Shown: piece after piece, positions 11,315-23,084 of the stretch | How positions within the stretch are numbered: the stretch's first letter is position 1 | Layout: the number at the start of each line of letters is the position of its first letter | Assembly (NCBI GenBank): GCA_049999725.1 | Contig: JBNGIS010033898.1 | Location: 1 to 32,353 of the forward strand | Reading direction: 5' to 3' | Origin: Haplomitrium mnioides | Lineage: Eukaryota > Marchantiophyta > Haplomitriopsida > Calobryales | Length of the DNA stretch: 32,353 nucleotides | Program-made: the position numbers and the translations under genes | Notes under the pieces: generated by a model | What the model saw: only the letters and a program-made list of their open reading frames with translations | Told to the model about the DNA's origin: nothing | Databases searched by the model: none

Positions 11315-12124
11315 TGTCACAGGGTACTTGAGTGTCTTTTTTTTTGGTGGGTCTGGGTTCTAGATTCCATATTCTGATCTGTGGGGTGTTTAGTAGTAGT
11401 AAATTTGATTTGAGTTATGTTCTACTCAAGATTTTTGTAGGAGTGTTAGAGTGCTAAATTCTTAAAGAGAGAACCTTCTGTGGTCAATCAGTCAGTGGAT
11501 GCTAGTTGGTGGGTTGCAGTAGAGCAAGGAGTGCTCAGAGTTGTGTGTGCCAAGGGACTAGGTGGGCATTTCACAAGCAAACAGAGTAGTGGGTGGTTGG
11601 AGGAACTGCAAGTGGATGTGAGATCAGGAGGGTTGTTCCATAGTTGAGTTCTCAACATCAAGCTCTGGGATATATTGGGTTAGAGTGGCCTGAGTATCTA
11701 GTTTGAAGGAAGTGAGGTGTTGTAATGAAGGTAGATACTGGAGTGTTGGTTTGAGAGTTTCAAGCAAGTTGGGTAACTAGTTTCTTGGGAATTTCTCTGA
11801 TTCAACTCAAGTTTAAAATCAGCCTGTACAGCAGCTTTCTTATCCTAGAAGTGTTAGATATGCAGTTTGAGTAATTCTTGGCTTTTGTTCTGTTATAGTA
11901 AGTAGTAAGTAGTAGTTTATGTGTTTGGTTTTGTGAAGAAAGGTTGTTAGTCCTAGAGTGGCGAGAGGTCCATCTCTGAACTGATAGAGTGCAGTTTCAG
12001 AACTCTATAAAGAATCTGGAAAGTCAGTAGAAGTGGATTAAGAGCAGATTTCTATATAGATCTTACGTGGTTCAATCTCGGGTTGTTCTTTTTGGGGTTG
12101 GAGTTCCACTGTTGTGCTGAGACA
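11315..12124 (+). repeat. LTR3 (810 bp, 3' end of the retrotransposon array)
   Basis: It is colinear with LTR2 over its full length, TGTCACAG to GAGACA. Similarity ends at 12124, where unrelated AT-rich DNA begins. A target-site duplication cannot be tested because the left flank lies outside the window. Its TATA box is at 12006-12012. Confidence 0.9.
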
Positions 12125-12273
12125 TGTTTTCTCATCAAAAAATCTAAAAAAAAAACCTAAATAATTGCTTGCTCACATCGTGATCGAATGCAACACAACA
12201 ACAATACACCTCCATAGATTTCCTGCCAAAATTCATAGGCTAATGTGCGGAGGACTTCACGGAGGTCTTCGGA

Positions 12274-12373
12274 GAGCCCATGCACACATGGGCTCTTGAA
12301 AACCTAACTCAAACCCCATGCGAACATAGTCGGGCGGAACAACCGGAAGCCTATGCGCGCATTGGGTTTTGAA
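12274..12373. repeat. palindrome array A (about three units)
   Basis: The best unit is a perfect inverted repeat, GAGCCCATG-CACA-CATGGGCTC (12274-12295). Two degenerate units follow (CCCATGCGAACATAGTCGGG and GCCTATGCGCGCATTGGG). The core matches the arrays further right. The unit lies 150 bp beyond LTR3, in the DNA flanking the retrotransposon. Confidence 0.65.
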
Positions 12374-12802
12374 ACCTAGTGCTTTGTGAAGGGGAGGGGT
12401 GCGAACAATTGTGAGGCCGATGGCTAGATTTGCCAGCAACAAGGAAGCTTGTAGTTGAAAATAAATTGCGCAGAGATCCTTATTTTGCCAAATAGTTTTT
12501 CAAGTGGTAGAAATACTTCAAAATAACACCTTCTGCTTGAGTTCTCATGCTCTTCATTCACTTTTGTGTTCTCCCTTTCTTTCCATTGTTCATTATTGTT
12601 GATTTCTTCTTTTGTTGCTTGCTCTCTGCTGCTTTGATTGTCACTTACCACCATTTGTTTTCTGCTACGGCTTCGTCATGGACTTTCTAGCTTTCATTTT
12701 TGAAAGGTGCAGGCACATTTTTTCATCATTTTTGCACGCACATTGCCTTCAAATCTTGTATGGTATTCTTCCTGGTTTTGTGCTTGCCTTCTTCCCCTGC
12801 AG

Positions 12803-13290
12803 TTTTTTCAAGCATGTTTGAGTCACCTTTGTGTGAGCATTGATTGATCTTTCATTTTCTACAACTTTCTCCTCTATTCCATTCTTCTTCGACTTGTTGA
12901 CCTACATCAACTTTTTCCTTTTATTTTCGCAGAACGCAAACATGTTTCGGGAGCAGCTTTGAAGATGAAATCCTCATCTCTAGATTTCTTATTGAGCAGA
13001 TTTAGGCATCTTTGAACCACCTTTGTGTGAGCAATCTTGGAGTTGACAAAGCTAGAGGAGCTTCATTCATATTCTGTTTTTTGTTTCGATTTGCTTCAGC
13101 ATTTTCTTCTATTCTCAGCAGCAAGCATCTATCGACTTCATTCAGCTTCAAGCACATCAATGGGGTTTCATTTTTTGCAGAGTGCAAGCAATTTTTGTCT
13201 TTATTTAGCTGTTGCCTTCAAGCAACACAACATTTCAATTCCTGCATGAGCTTTTTGCTCACTTTGTGTGAGTATTCTTTGAGTTGCAGA
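12803..13290 (+). repeat. weak long-period tandem repetition
   Basis: The phrase CACCTTTGTGTGAGCA and its surroundings recur near 12820, 13006 and, more weakly, 13256 (spacings about 186 and 250). Between them TTC-rich and GCAGAnnGCAA words recur in similar order. I read this as a degenerate tandem repeat. Chance similarity in a low-complexity stretch is possible. Confidence 0.35.
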
Positions 13291-14329
13291 GCTTCTATAC
13301 ACATAGACAACCCTCTCCATCTACAACAAGCAGAGCAAAGAAGCATGAGACAATAAAAGAGCTGAGATTTTGAAGTCAAGTACACATTCCATTGAATTTC
13401 CATTCTGGGAGGCCATCCAAGAATTATGTGAGTATTGGAGGCAATGGCGCTGATGAGAGAAGCGCAAAAGTTTACAAATTGCAATGTGCAAGAATATATG
13501 AAGCAAAGGACAATGGAGAGTTTCAAAGAGCATTGGCCTATGTCTGATTTCAAACGTGAAGATTCTAGAAGTCCTATGTCAGATTCATGAAACAAAGTAA
13601 AGAAAGGAGAAGCGAGTGTGAAAGTCTCAAAATGCTCCTTGTAGCCATGGCATCACTACAGTTGCATCCAGGTAGTCCCAAAGACTTGAGGACAAAGAAA
13701 GCCTGCAGCTTTGCAGTAATAATCCTGGGGCATTGAGAAGTCAAGCAAAGAATTGGCAGTGCTGTCCTTCAGAACATTTTGAAGTCGTGAGCGTATGGCA
13801 CAGTACAGTACACCCTCCTTTCATCATTTCATGCAAACAAGGGTACCACTAAATCAAGAACATCCAAGTGATATATATGTTGATTTACTTTTTGACACTA
13901 GCATAGAAGTCCATGAAAATTTTGCATTGACATGAAATAGTTAAACACAATGCAAATAAACTTCAATGTATAGTAAGGGACTATAGGAGGTAAGCTTTAG
14001 TCTTCATTCATGTTAGACATGGCAGAAGTCGTAGGTCCATGTGTTTTCACACCACTTTTTGGCTATAGGTTGGGATGAAGTCGTATCGGTGTGGTTGCAT
14101 AAAACTTGAGTTATAACTTCTTGCAAAACTTTCATGTAAAGCCCTATGACATGGTAAACTGAATTCAAGAATCATAACTTTTCTTATATTGAGATTATTT
14201 CCAAGATGAACCAAACGAACTCTATAATTTGACCCACAGTACCCAAAACCTAATAGAGTAAGCATTAGTTGTTGGGATGTTTGCTCTTAATATCAATACA
14301 AAAGGCTTATGTTAATCAGATTTTTTGTG

Positions 14330-14515
14330 TCACCGAGAGCTTCCAGAACTGAACACGCTACTATTTGCATTCTTACTCTCTTCTTCAAATTTACATTTGC
14401 AGGCCACAACACTCTTCGTAGCTCTGTGAATGTCTTCAATGACTTCCATTGAACAACCATGAATTTCACTATGTGCACAAAAATTAATCATCATCATGTC
14501 CCAGTAGGTGTACAT
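14330..14515 (-). pseudogene. possible exon-like remnant, unrecognised
   Basis: One - strand frame reads for about 60 residues (MYTYWDMMMINFCAHSE..., then VVACKCKFEEESKN) with a protein-like composition. I do not recognise it. No splice sites or neighbouring exons support it clearly. It could be a captured host exon or simply an open stretch. Confidence 0.2.
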
Positions 14516-14835
14516 GCTTTGTTACAAAGTTTCCTACATGTTTAGAAGCTTTTGATCTCTAGGAAAACTTAATAATTGTAGTAGGCCATACAGATACGTC
14601 CTCCAAATATGCAAATACCGCTAGTTATTTTGGTTGATTGAAACATTCTGATTTCTGTGCACACATACCAGATTGCAAGTGAAATATAGTTTGATAGTTA
14701 AATTGGAATTGGTTTACACTTGAGTTTGTTATAGTTAAAGTTTTCCATGTAGATATATACTTTGGGTGATCCTTTTCTTCCAATTCATAAAAAGTCTTTT
14801 ATGTATACAAAATTGCTTCAATTCCAATTCAGAGT

Positions 14836-15325
14836 CCATACATGTCTAGGCTTTAGCGACTCATGCGCGCATGGACTTTAGTAGTCTATGCGCGCATGGG
14901 CTTCAACAATTCATGCGCATATAGGCTTTAGCAGTCTATGCGCCCATGGGCTTCAATAATTAATGTATGCATGGGCTTTGGAGTCTATCCACGGATGGGC
15001 TTCAACAAATCATGCGTGCATGAGCTTTAGCAGTCTATGCACGCATGGGCTTCAACATTTCATATGCACATAGGCTTTAGCAATCTATGCGCGAAAGGGC
15101 TTCAACATTTCATGCACGTATGGGCTTTAGTAGTCCATGCACGCATGGGCTTTAGTAGTCTATGCACGCATCGACTTCAACAGCCCAGGTGCACATATGT
15201 CTTACGGTTCTGGTTCAAAGTTCATGCATGCATGAGCTTCAACATTTCATGTGCACATAAGCTTTAGCAATCAATGTGTACATAAGCTTTAGTGCTACAA
15301 CTCAAAATCCCTGCGTGCATAAACG
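14836..15325. repeat. palindrome array B (about 18 units)
   Basis: Units of the form GTCTATGCGCGCATGGGC, each a near-palindrome centred on GCGC, repeat about every 24-28 bp. Two spacer types tend to alternate (TTTAGCA and TTCAACAA), which gives a two-unit higher-order repeat of about 52 bp in the first half. The right end carries GGTTCTGGTTCAAAGTTCA, a spacer type also found in array C on the opposite strand. Confidence 0.85.
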
Positions 15326-15725
15326 TCTCTTTTTGATTAAATATGTTTCTAATAAATTTTGAATGTTTTGATCAATTTCTGAAATTAAAAATATCATTGT
15401 TAAACTTGAAAATATTGAACAACAATTTTTTTATACATTTAGTATATATTCCATTCAGTGATACTCATCCTTTGTAAAGAAGATATTTTGAAAGCAATTT
15501 TAATAAGCTTCACGTGAAAATATTTTTGTTTAATACAATTTGTTTGTGAAATAAGCAATTCGGATATAAAAAATTAAATTTTTTTGCAAAAAAATATTAC
15601 TAGCATCAAATTGGTGATTTTTGATGCTAAAATTTGAAATTTGGTTTTTTCAAACACCAAATGAAACAAGAACTCAGTAGCAGTTCCTAGTTAAAAGTAG
15701 AGGTTGTTTAATCCTCATAAGCACA
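15326..15725 (+). repeat. AT-rich left arm of an inverted repeat pair
   Basis: Bases 15558-15706 match the reverse complement of about 22730-22880. The clearest part is 15670-15700 against 22732-22762, with 26 of 31 positions identical by eye and no gap. Array B lies on the outer side of this arm, and array C lies on the outer side of the right arm, so the whole array-plus-AT-rich block appears inverted. Confidence 0.6.
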
Positions 15726-16149
15726 CCAATCCCCTTTCTTTGAACTCAGCTTTTAATCCTCTTGCTCCCAAGTTCCAACTTTTTCTACTTTCAATGTTCT
15801 TTGTGAATGATGAATCTCCTAATCAATTAAACTAGTGATAATTGCATTAACCTTTGCTATTTCCCAAAGTAGTCTTTGACTTGCGTAATATTTTAAGCAA
15901 TTCTCCACTTTAATTTACAACTTATTATTATCAAAACTCGATTTAAATACTTCTCTTTGATATTCGCTCCTCCCAACTTCTTGGCACTTAAACATGGAAA
16001 CATATAGAGTCTAAACAATAATTTGGATTGAATGCTTTAGATAATTTCTTAAAATATAAAATCACTAACATGAGAGAATACAAGATATGAGATAAAGACA
16101 ACCAATTTAGAGTCTTGGATAGACTTAACTAACAGAAATAACACCTATG
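15726..16149. other. AT-rich spacer, nothing recognised
   Basis: No coherent frame and no recognisable repeat. It lies between the left inverted arm and the coiled-coil coding remnant. Confidence 0.4.
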
Positions 16150-18399
16150 AAATGACAAATTGTTTGAACTTATCCACTAACTCTTGATCCCTTCAAACTA
16201 AGAGCACTAGCTCGCTGTCTTTCTTTCATATCTTCCACAACCTTGCACCCCAACAAGTCTTGAGCAATTTCTCTCCATCTTTGTGCTCCAAAGCTACCAT
16301 ATGATCTCTAACCTCAGGTGCTTCTTGGTTTTTCTTTGCCACATCAACAATTAGTCTCTCCAAAGTCTTATCTATCCAACCAAACATATCGGATCAAACT
16401 TCTTGGACTTTTATCTACATTTTTTTCAAACCCAGGACCTCACATATGGCTTGTAGTAGATCCTTGAATAATTCCCACTTCTCTTTATCCAAGGATTTTT
16501 GTTGCCAAGCTTCTAACTTAGCTTGTAGCAGATTCAATTGCTTCATTTCCTCTTCATATTTCTTCAATATTTCTAGATGGAGAGTAACCCAATAATGCTC
16601 TCTCTCATCTTGGGCCTACACATGCATTTGCAATTATTCAGCTAAATAGCCCATCTTTACCATTTTGGACTCACTCACTTCGTTCTCCTTTTGCAATGCT
16701 CGTTCTCTGCATTCTTCATCATGTAATAGCTCTCTTATCTTCACTAGGTGCTCTTCTGTCTACTTTAATACTCCATTGGTGCAACTGCCACCTTCCTCCA
16801 AAGAAGCAATGTAAGCCTTCAACCAATTCACTTGTAGAAGCTCATATGCATCCCTCGCAATTTGATTTTGGACTTGAGACAAGGTCTTCTTCAAGGTTTG
16901 GCTCTCCAATCGTTCATCCAAGATGACATTTTGCAATTGGGTTTCATTGACTTTCATTCATTTGGACAACCTTAGAGATGTCATCCTACCAATCATCATT
17001 TTCTAACTCTATATTTTCTTCATCCACCACTTTCCTCCCTTTCTCTTGAGCTTTTGATGGCTTTGAAGGTATCCTTTCCAATAATTTGTTTTTACCCCCC
17101 TCTTCTTCAATCAAATTTTCCATTGCATCAGCCTTCTCTTCCACCTCATGCTCTACAGCCTCCTCTATATTATGATGGGTTTCATTTCTTGTCTTAGCTA
17201 CAATCTCTTTAGTAATTTCCTCTATATCAATCACTTCCTCTGGTCTTGCTGGTATAGGCATAGAGAGTACTACTGCAACCATTTGCTGGCTCAACTCTTC
17301 CATTGTCAGTTGTAGATTTTCTTGACTCAAGTTTAGTCCATCTTGCATATGTTCCCAATTTCTATCCCATGCTTCCAAAGCCTCAAGATCCACCATTTCA
17401 ATTGGCTAATTTTCATGTGGCCTCTTGCCATGCTATCGAATAAGCAAATGTCCCCTCCCCACTCAGAATTGCTACTAGCACTTGCTTGGTCTTCAAAACC
17501 CAGGTATCCCTATTCTCTATTGAAGCCCACTTCACAAGCTTTGGATATAGCCTCTCTATGATTTGAACTTCTTCTTTGCTTGATTCTTTTAGATCTATAT
17601 TAGCATGACTAGTATTTCTGCTCTAGCTTGCTTGGGACTCCATCCATTCATACTATCTCCTTTGATAATGCCCTTCACTCCCTCTCAAGCATCTATTTCT
17701 CTTCATTACTACAAATCCTACAGGTCTCCAACTGATGCAAAAGGAAAGGTGCAAACTAGGTTGTTGGATTCTTTTACTATGATTGCTCAAAATACTTGGT
17801 AATCTTTCTTCTGATAAAATCTGCCACCCCCTAGGTATGGCCTCTCAAGGCATTGAGAAGTAAAATCAATTCCGCCTTAGCTATGTAGCCAAACTTGAGA
17901 TAAAATAGAATGTAAGCAAAGATTTGGAAAAATTCTTGTAGAAGCGGATCTTTGATCTCCTGAATTTTGAGGCCATTATTTGTAATACTTGGCTTTGCCA
18001 CCATGTAAGCTAAGTGCTCGTCTCTCTTCAAGATCCGTTCTAGGCATTTTGTTTCTAGGAATCCGTAAATCTTTTGGATTGCTTCCTCCCCAAATTGCAG
18101 CAATTGCTTCCTCATCAATAAAATGACCTCTTTGTCCAAGATGTCCATCTGTGTTATTTCTTCCTCCTAGAAAACAATGCTAATGTCTAATTCCAATATT
18201 TTCCCTACGAATCCCAAGAGGCCTCTTCTTTGCAAACATTTCCTCAAATCATAACTGATCTTCCAAATATAGACCATCTTTATTGGCTTGGATGGTGTGA
18301 AAATAACTCTTGTTGCTTTCTCTCTTCCTATTTCCTTCTCTTGCAATAGCGCTATTAATAACAATCATTTTTTTTGCATCTTTGTGTAGTAATCTTGCT
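16150..18399 (-). pseudogene. decayed coiled-coil coding remnant, unrecognised
   Basis: A protein-like reading can be followed on the - strand for about 2 kb, with frameshifts and stops. From 18148 it has DILDKEVILLMRKQLLQFGE and, further on, KIQEIKDPLLQEFFQIFAYI. Near 17570-17410 it has RLYPKLVKWASIENRDTWVL. From 17396 there is a Glu-rich stretch (ITKEIVAKTRNETHHNIEEA). From 16957 to about 16200 a heptad-like, Leu/Glu/Gln/Lys-rich coil runs through three or four stops. I do not recognise the family. It begins where the integrase of the neighbouring element breaks off, so it may be an extra ORF of that element, another transposon, or a captured host gene. Confidence 0.5.
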
Positions 18400-18575
18400 T
18401 CCATTTTTTCAAATGGAGTTAATGGCAAAATCAGAGTCAATGGCCAATGAGATGTTGCAATCGGTTATCTTGTCTACAGACACAAATCACATAGTTTACT
18501 AAAATTTGTCACATCTCTATTCATTTTCGACCATCAATAATGGCTCTCTGAAATCTTCTTCATCGTATTATTTAT
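18400..18575 (-). pseudogene. pol: integrase fragment of - strand gypsy element, truncated
   Basis: The - strand reads KMNRDVTNFSKLCDLC and then ATSHWPLTLILPLTPFEK. The + strand element has CDLCQRVGKPTASSHWPLTP and LPLAPFEKWGIDF at the matching place. Similarity stops right after PFEK, before the first catalytic Asp of the DDE core. The rest of integrase is missing. Confidence 0.75.
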
Positions 18576-18799
18576 TATGAATGACCTCCTTCCATATCTT
18601 CATGCAATGTTGGGATCACCTTCTTTCAATCATCTCCTTCTATACATCTTCAAAGAACTTCATCGAGACCCAATTTATAGCAAATCTCTCTTAATAACGT
18701 GTAAGACAACATCTTCTATTAAAACACTACTCTCTTCTCTGGCGCCATGCTATCATGAACCACTTAATGCTTCAGATAATCAATGATATCTTTGAATTC

Positions 18800-19330
18800 T
18801 AATTCTTTCAAAACTTTGAAGAGACGCTTATCTGCTAACTAGTTAATCACTCTTTTGATCCATTGCTGGTTCTCCTTCCAACCTTGATAGAAAATCTGCA
18901 CTTGCATGGACCTTCCCCCAAGTTGCACATGCACTTCAAACTCAAATTCTTACAACACTAAGATTCATCTTGCAAATCTTTTTGGTAGATCTGGCTTGTT
19001 AGCAATATACTTCAAGGTATTATGATTTGTATGAAAGATAAATGAATATCCTAACAAATAATAACAATTTTTTTGAATCATTCTTAATACTTCCCTTTCA
19101 GCGGTATGATAATTTTGCTTAGGGATAAATAGCTGTCAACTTGCATAATAAATCAAATGTTCATTTTTCTCCTCTCTTTTTTAGCTTCACACCACTACAA
19201 TTGCAGCTCCCAACATATCAACATATACATGAAATTACTTTTTCCAATCCAACACCGCCATAATGGGAGCAGTAGGCAGCTTTTGCTTCAAATCCCCAAA
19301 CACTTTCTGGCATTTCTCCATCTAGTTCTA
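18800..19330 (-). pseudogene. pol: RNase H of - strand gypsy element, degenerate
   Basis: One frame (with stops) reads MEKCQKVFGDLKQKLPTAPI, LDWKK, FHVYVDMLGAA at 19310-19190. It continues to IFHTNHNTLKYIANKPDLPKR and FEFEVHVQLG at about 19010-18890. These align with the RNase H of the first element (FHVYVDVSAFA, FHVDHNSLKYLVNKHDLSGR, FDFEVDV). The longest open frame on this strand (19499-19218) is not the true frame over this part. Confidence 0.78.
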
Positions 19331-19960
19331 TTCTTTGGTTTTTTGAAACAATTTTGTCAATAGCTTTGCAATCCAAGCATATCATTTGATCAACCATCGG
19401 TAATATCCCGCACAACCAAGGAACCCCCAAACTCCCTTCAAATTTCAAAATTTTTGGAACTAGCAAATCCACAATTACTTTTACCTTTGTTATATCCAAT
19501 GTAATCCCTTCTTTCTAAATTTTATGTTTCAATAAGATCCCTTCCAACATCTAGAAATAACATTTATCTGGATGCACACAATTCTGAATTTTTGACACTT
19601 ATCAAAACATTTTTTGGGAAAGCTTAGATGATTTCTTGTAGTAGAATGTATACAAAAATTGTCGAGGAACATCTCTAAAGATTCTCATATATTGTTTGAA
19701 CGTTTTCGTCATGAATCTCATGAAAAATGCATGTGCATTGCACAACCCAAATGACACTACTTTATATATACAAGTTTCTCAATTGGTGATAAACATGGTC
19801 TAATTGAGATCATTTAGATGTATAGAAGTTTGATTATACTCGTTCAACCTATTCATAAAAGAATAAGATTTCTACTATCATTTCTCTTTGATAAACCTCC
19901 ATGGTTAGTGAGAAGGTGATTTGAAGACTATGATTGAACATCATTTTTTTTCTTTCAATC
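19331..19960 (-). pseudogene. pol: reverse transcriptase remnant of - strand gypsy element
   Basis: VSFGLCNAHACFMRFMTKTF at about 19770-19700 matches the FGLCNAPATF box. NCVHPDKCYF and then KEGITLDITKVKVI (to about 19450) match the thumb start. The fingers part is missing: the protease end (LLLRRPWLYKAVVTMD) runs almost directly into the palm. The catalytic DD box is not recognisable. This is a deleted and decayed copy. Confidence 0.72.
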
Positions 19961-20350
19961 CATAGTCACAACGGCTTTGTATAACCAAGGTCTTCTTAAT
20001 AGTAATAGATATGAACTTGTCACATGAGGTTGAATTACCATATAATCCAATCAAAAAGTGACTCCACCAATAATCGTTGGAACTTCTTATAAAGTCTGCG
20101 TTAGAGTTACTCAGGTTTAGTTCACCATCCAAAGAATCTTACAAGTGGGCTTAAGTCCCTTAACTTCGAGTTCATGCATCGTTTTCTCGATCATAATATT
20201 TATGCTTGATCTGCCATTGACAAGTACTCATCAAATAATACATCCCACTATCTCAACATCGACTTCTAGAGTGCTCATGTCATCACCAGCTTTTGCATTC
20301 CAAGCATGAGTTGCAAGCATTACCGGTTTTTGTGTATGTCCCGGTGCTAA
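19961..20350 (-). pseudogene. protease remnant of - strand gypsy element
   Basis: The - strand reads TLEVDVEIVGCII, VNGRSSINIMIEKTMHELEV, VPTIIGGVTF and LLLRRPWLYKAVVTMD, interrupted by stops. It is colinear with the protease of the first element (VPIDGRSGKNIM, VIGGREFVLDY, LGQP-x-LYQAKV). The active-site region is VNGRSS, so the catalytic Asp is lost. Confidence 0.68.
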
Positions 20351-20829
20351 TCTTTGGACCGATCACTTTGACTTAGAAAACACTCTCAGCAGTTCTTCAA
20401 ATGTAATATTAGCTTTACAACCTCCGATCTCAGTTGCCAAGCCATACCTTTTGGGCAATTCACCTACCTCAACCTTTTCAAAATTTTCTTTTATAGGTGG
20501 TGGGTCTTTGAAACAAACTTATTTATGCAACTCATTTTGGAGTTCTGATCAAACTTCTTTGGATACATCATGCTCTACTTTAGAAAACAATTTAGGATTA
20601 TTTTGATCATAATCTAAATCCTTTTAATCTTCATTAATAGGCATAAAAGAATGCTCAAAGATTTTTACAGATAATTTTTTAAATATCTGTTTGTTTTCTA
20701 GAGCCTTACTCTTTGAAGCACTTTTGGTCTTCACTCGATAGACTACTTGATATTCATAATTTGATCTTTCGTCAGTCAGTCTGATGTCAATATCATCTTC
20801 CTCTAGAATTTGAACATATTAAACAACAC

Positions 20830-21010
20830 ACTCAGGTCCCTGAATTAGCTTTGGACAATTAGCCCTTATATGGTTTACTTCCTTACAATTTCCACACAAT
20901 AGAATATTTCTGACTTACGACTTCGGATGTGGGCATGAATTTGCGAAATGATTTGGATCTCAATGATTCAAACATACCAACTTCTTTGGCCCTACAAGTC
21001 ACGCAAGCTA
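20830..21010 (-). pseudogene. gag: zinc-knuckle pair of - strand gypsy gag
   Basis: The - strand reads VCLNH-x-DPNHFANSCPHPKS and then LLCGNCKEVNHIRANCPK. The second is a complete C-x2-C-x4-H-x4-C knuckle. The first has His for the second Cys. The pair corresponds to CYNYGALDHYANACPH and CGNCKKSGHTEAEYP of the first element. The region between here and the protease (20350-20830) is degenerate, charged coding sequence. Confidence 0.72.
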
Positions 21011-21399
21011 AAGCACTGTTCTAAGAACTCCTACTGCTGGTGGTTGATTTGAACACTATTGAGTCTCATGTGGTCTAACAAACAAGTAGACCAACTTCAT
21101 CTAATTCAAATACATAGAATAAAAATTATTCTACAAATATTGAACTTGTGGCATTACCTTTTTTTGACTAAAAGTTGAAGGATAATATTAAAAAGCTCTC
21201 AACAATTAGCTAATAAGTGTCTTGATCTCCGACAATAAGTACAATACATGTTGTTGGCATCAAAGTGATACTTAACTGCAGTATGACCTCATGTGTTTAG
21301 TTTGTATAATAAATTTGTTGCCTCTCCGTTGTTGAAGTTCTTTTGCCCATTAGTGTATCCAATGAAATCTCTAATTGTAAAAATTTCTTTCCCACATCA

Positions 21400-22600
21400 G
21401 CTACTGCAAACTTCAATGTTTTTGAACTTGATGCCTGACTCTTTCCAATCTTATCTCTTCTTTGGAATTTGATTCCAACTTAGTGGAATCATCTGTATCA
21501 GAACCCAATTTTGATGAAGTAGGCAATTCTTCTTCATAATCCTCTATCTGCTTTATAACTTTACTCATTGGAACAATAGAAGTTCCAGCTTTTGATTCAA
21601 TATTTCGATTTGAAAGCTCGAAAGTTTCCACTATATAAATTGCCTCTTAGAATGTGGCTGGCTCTGGCTAACGATAGTGTCTTTGCATAGATGGTGCTAG
21701 TTTGTTAATATAAGTCTCAATCATGAAGGATTCCTCTAGTGAAGGATCCAACTTAGAACCAAGATGCTTCATTGCTTGAGTATATTTCTTCAAAACCACA
21801 TGTTTTGTCATCTTAATCATGAGCAAATCCGCTATTACTCTTGATTCAAAACCCATGTCTGGGAAGTGTTTCAGCAAGGCTGCTTTTAACAAAGGATAAG
21901 TAGCTTTAGAGACCACCTCCAAAGAAGCATACCACTTTTGAGCCAGATGTGTAAGCAATCCCGACAGAGCTCTTAATTGATCAACTTTCATATTTTTTGC
22001 ATTGACTTCCGACACAAATTTAATCCAATCCATAAAGGAATCCACAACATATCCTCCTCTATTCCCACTAAAATTCATATATCTCAATCTTGTCTTAATT
22101 GGAGTCATTATTGGAATAAGAATTTCAAGAAATTGAGCTTCTTTTCCGCCTTGGCTTGGTAAACTAGATGGAGTAGGATCTTCTGAACTTGATAATAGAC
22201 TCGAAGACAAGTGACTCAGAGTATTGATTTCTCCCCTTACCTCTGGTTCTCCTTGTGACTCAATCTCTTGGCTTTCTTCAATTACTTAAGAATGACTCCT
22301 CTCTTCTAGTTTGGACTTGACTTCCTCAAAGAGTTCAACTTGTTCTGAAGACAATACTACTGGACTAAGATTTGCTAGTGGAGGGGTCCAAGAATGCAAA
22401 GGTATATGGCATTGCAAATCCCTTCTAGCCTCAAACCATGTAACTCTTGAAGCTTCTCTTCTTCTTTGTCTCTCATACTTTTCTTGTTTACTTCGCCTGA
22501 TTGAAGTGCTATTATCCCAATGTGGTCTACACATAAGCTCAGATCTTTCTCTCTCTCCATAAAGCAGACACACTCATCCCAAACTTTCAATCTTATAACA
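21400..22600 (-). pseudogene. gag: gag capsid part of - strand gypsy element
   Basis: The frame 22210-21668 is open for 180 residues and holds the capsid-like segment MDWIKFVSEVNAKN, LAQKWYASLEVVSK, ALLKHFPDMGFES, YTQAMKHLGSKLDPS. This is the usual retrotransposon gag pattern of Trp-containing helices. A further open piece lies at 21631-21413. Upstream (22590-22286) Lys/Glu/Arg-rich frames resemble the charged N terminus of the first element's gag. No LTR or primer-binding site is recognisable upstream. Confidence 0.7.
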
Positions 22601-22714
22601 ACTCACTATGGCTTAATCTCTCCTCCAATCCTCCTATCAGACTTCTAGAGTATTTCCTCTAAAATTATTTGGCTAACCGCTTTGACTGGTATACCTCGGA
22701 ATATAGTCTAGATG

Positions 22715-23070
22715 TTGCTAATTAACAGCCGCTACTTTGAACCAAGAATTGCTACCGAGTTCCTATTTTACTTGGTAGTCAAAAATAATTTTTTTTGTGA
22801 TCTGGTATTGAAAAACATCAATTTTATGTTTGTTATCTTTTTTTCATAAAGAAAATTGTTTTTAGAAATACAAATTGCGTATTTTACATTGAGATTATAG
22901 TTGAAGAATTTCTTATAATAAACACCCTAGAAAACAAGCATTTTGGTTATTGAAATATTTTATTAAAACCTCACACTCTTGTGAATACACTAAATTCATC
23001 AAAAATAAAATAAAACATATATCTTTTTATGAAAAACAATTACAAGCAAACGTGAATGTCTAGTCAGGTA
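22715..23070 (-). repeat. AT-rich right arm of the inverted repeat pair
   Basis: The reverse complement of 22732-22880 matches 15558-15700, including GAACTCGGTAGCAATTC against GAACTCAGTAGCAGTTC. Further outward both arms continue AT-rich with patchy similarity up to the palindrome arrays. The arms enclose about 7 kb that holds the - strand gypsy element and the coiled-coil remnant. Confidence 0.6.
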
Positions 23071-23084
23071 TAGACTTTGAACCA

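Larger units (their letters stand above)
12374..14835. other. non-coding stretch without recognised genes
   Basis: About 2.4 kb of AT-rich sequence. No reading frame here looks like a known protein. It contains T-rich, TTC-rich segments (12500-13300) with weak internal repetition, annotated separately, and one possible exon-like remnant near 14330-14515. I see nothing else. Confidence 0.5.

Noticed and set aside
13002-13595. Overlapping short open frames on both strands near 13.0-13.6 kb
   Set aside because: They overlap each other in several frames within TTC-rich repetitive DNA, with no recognisable domain or splice structure.
19218-19499. 93-residue - strand open frame taken as the RNase H frame
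   Set aside because: The homologous reading (CQKVFGDLKQKLPTAPI, FHVYVD) is in a different frame with stops. The open frame only matches at its upstream end.
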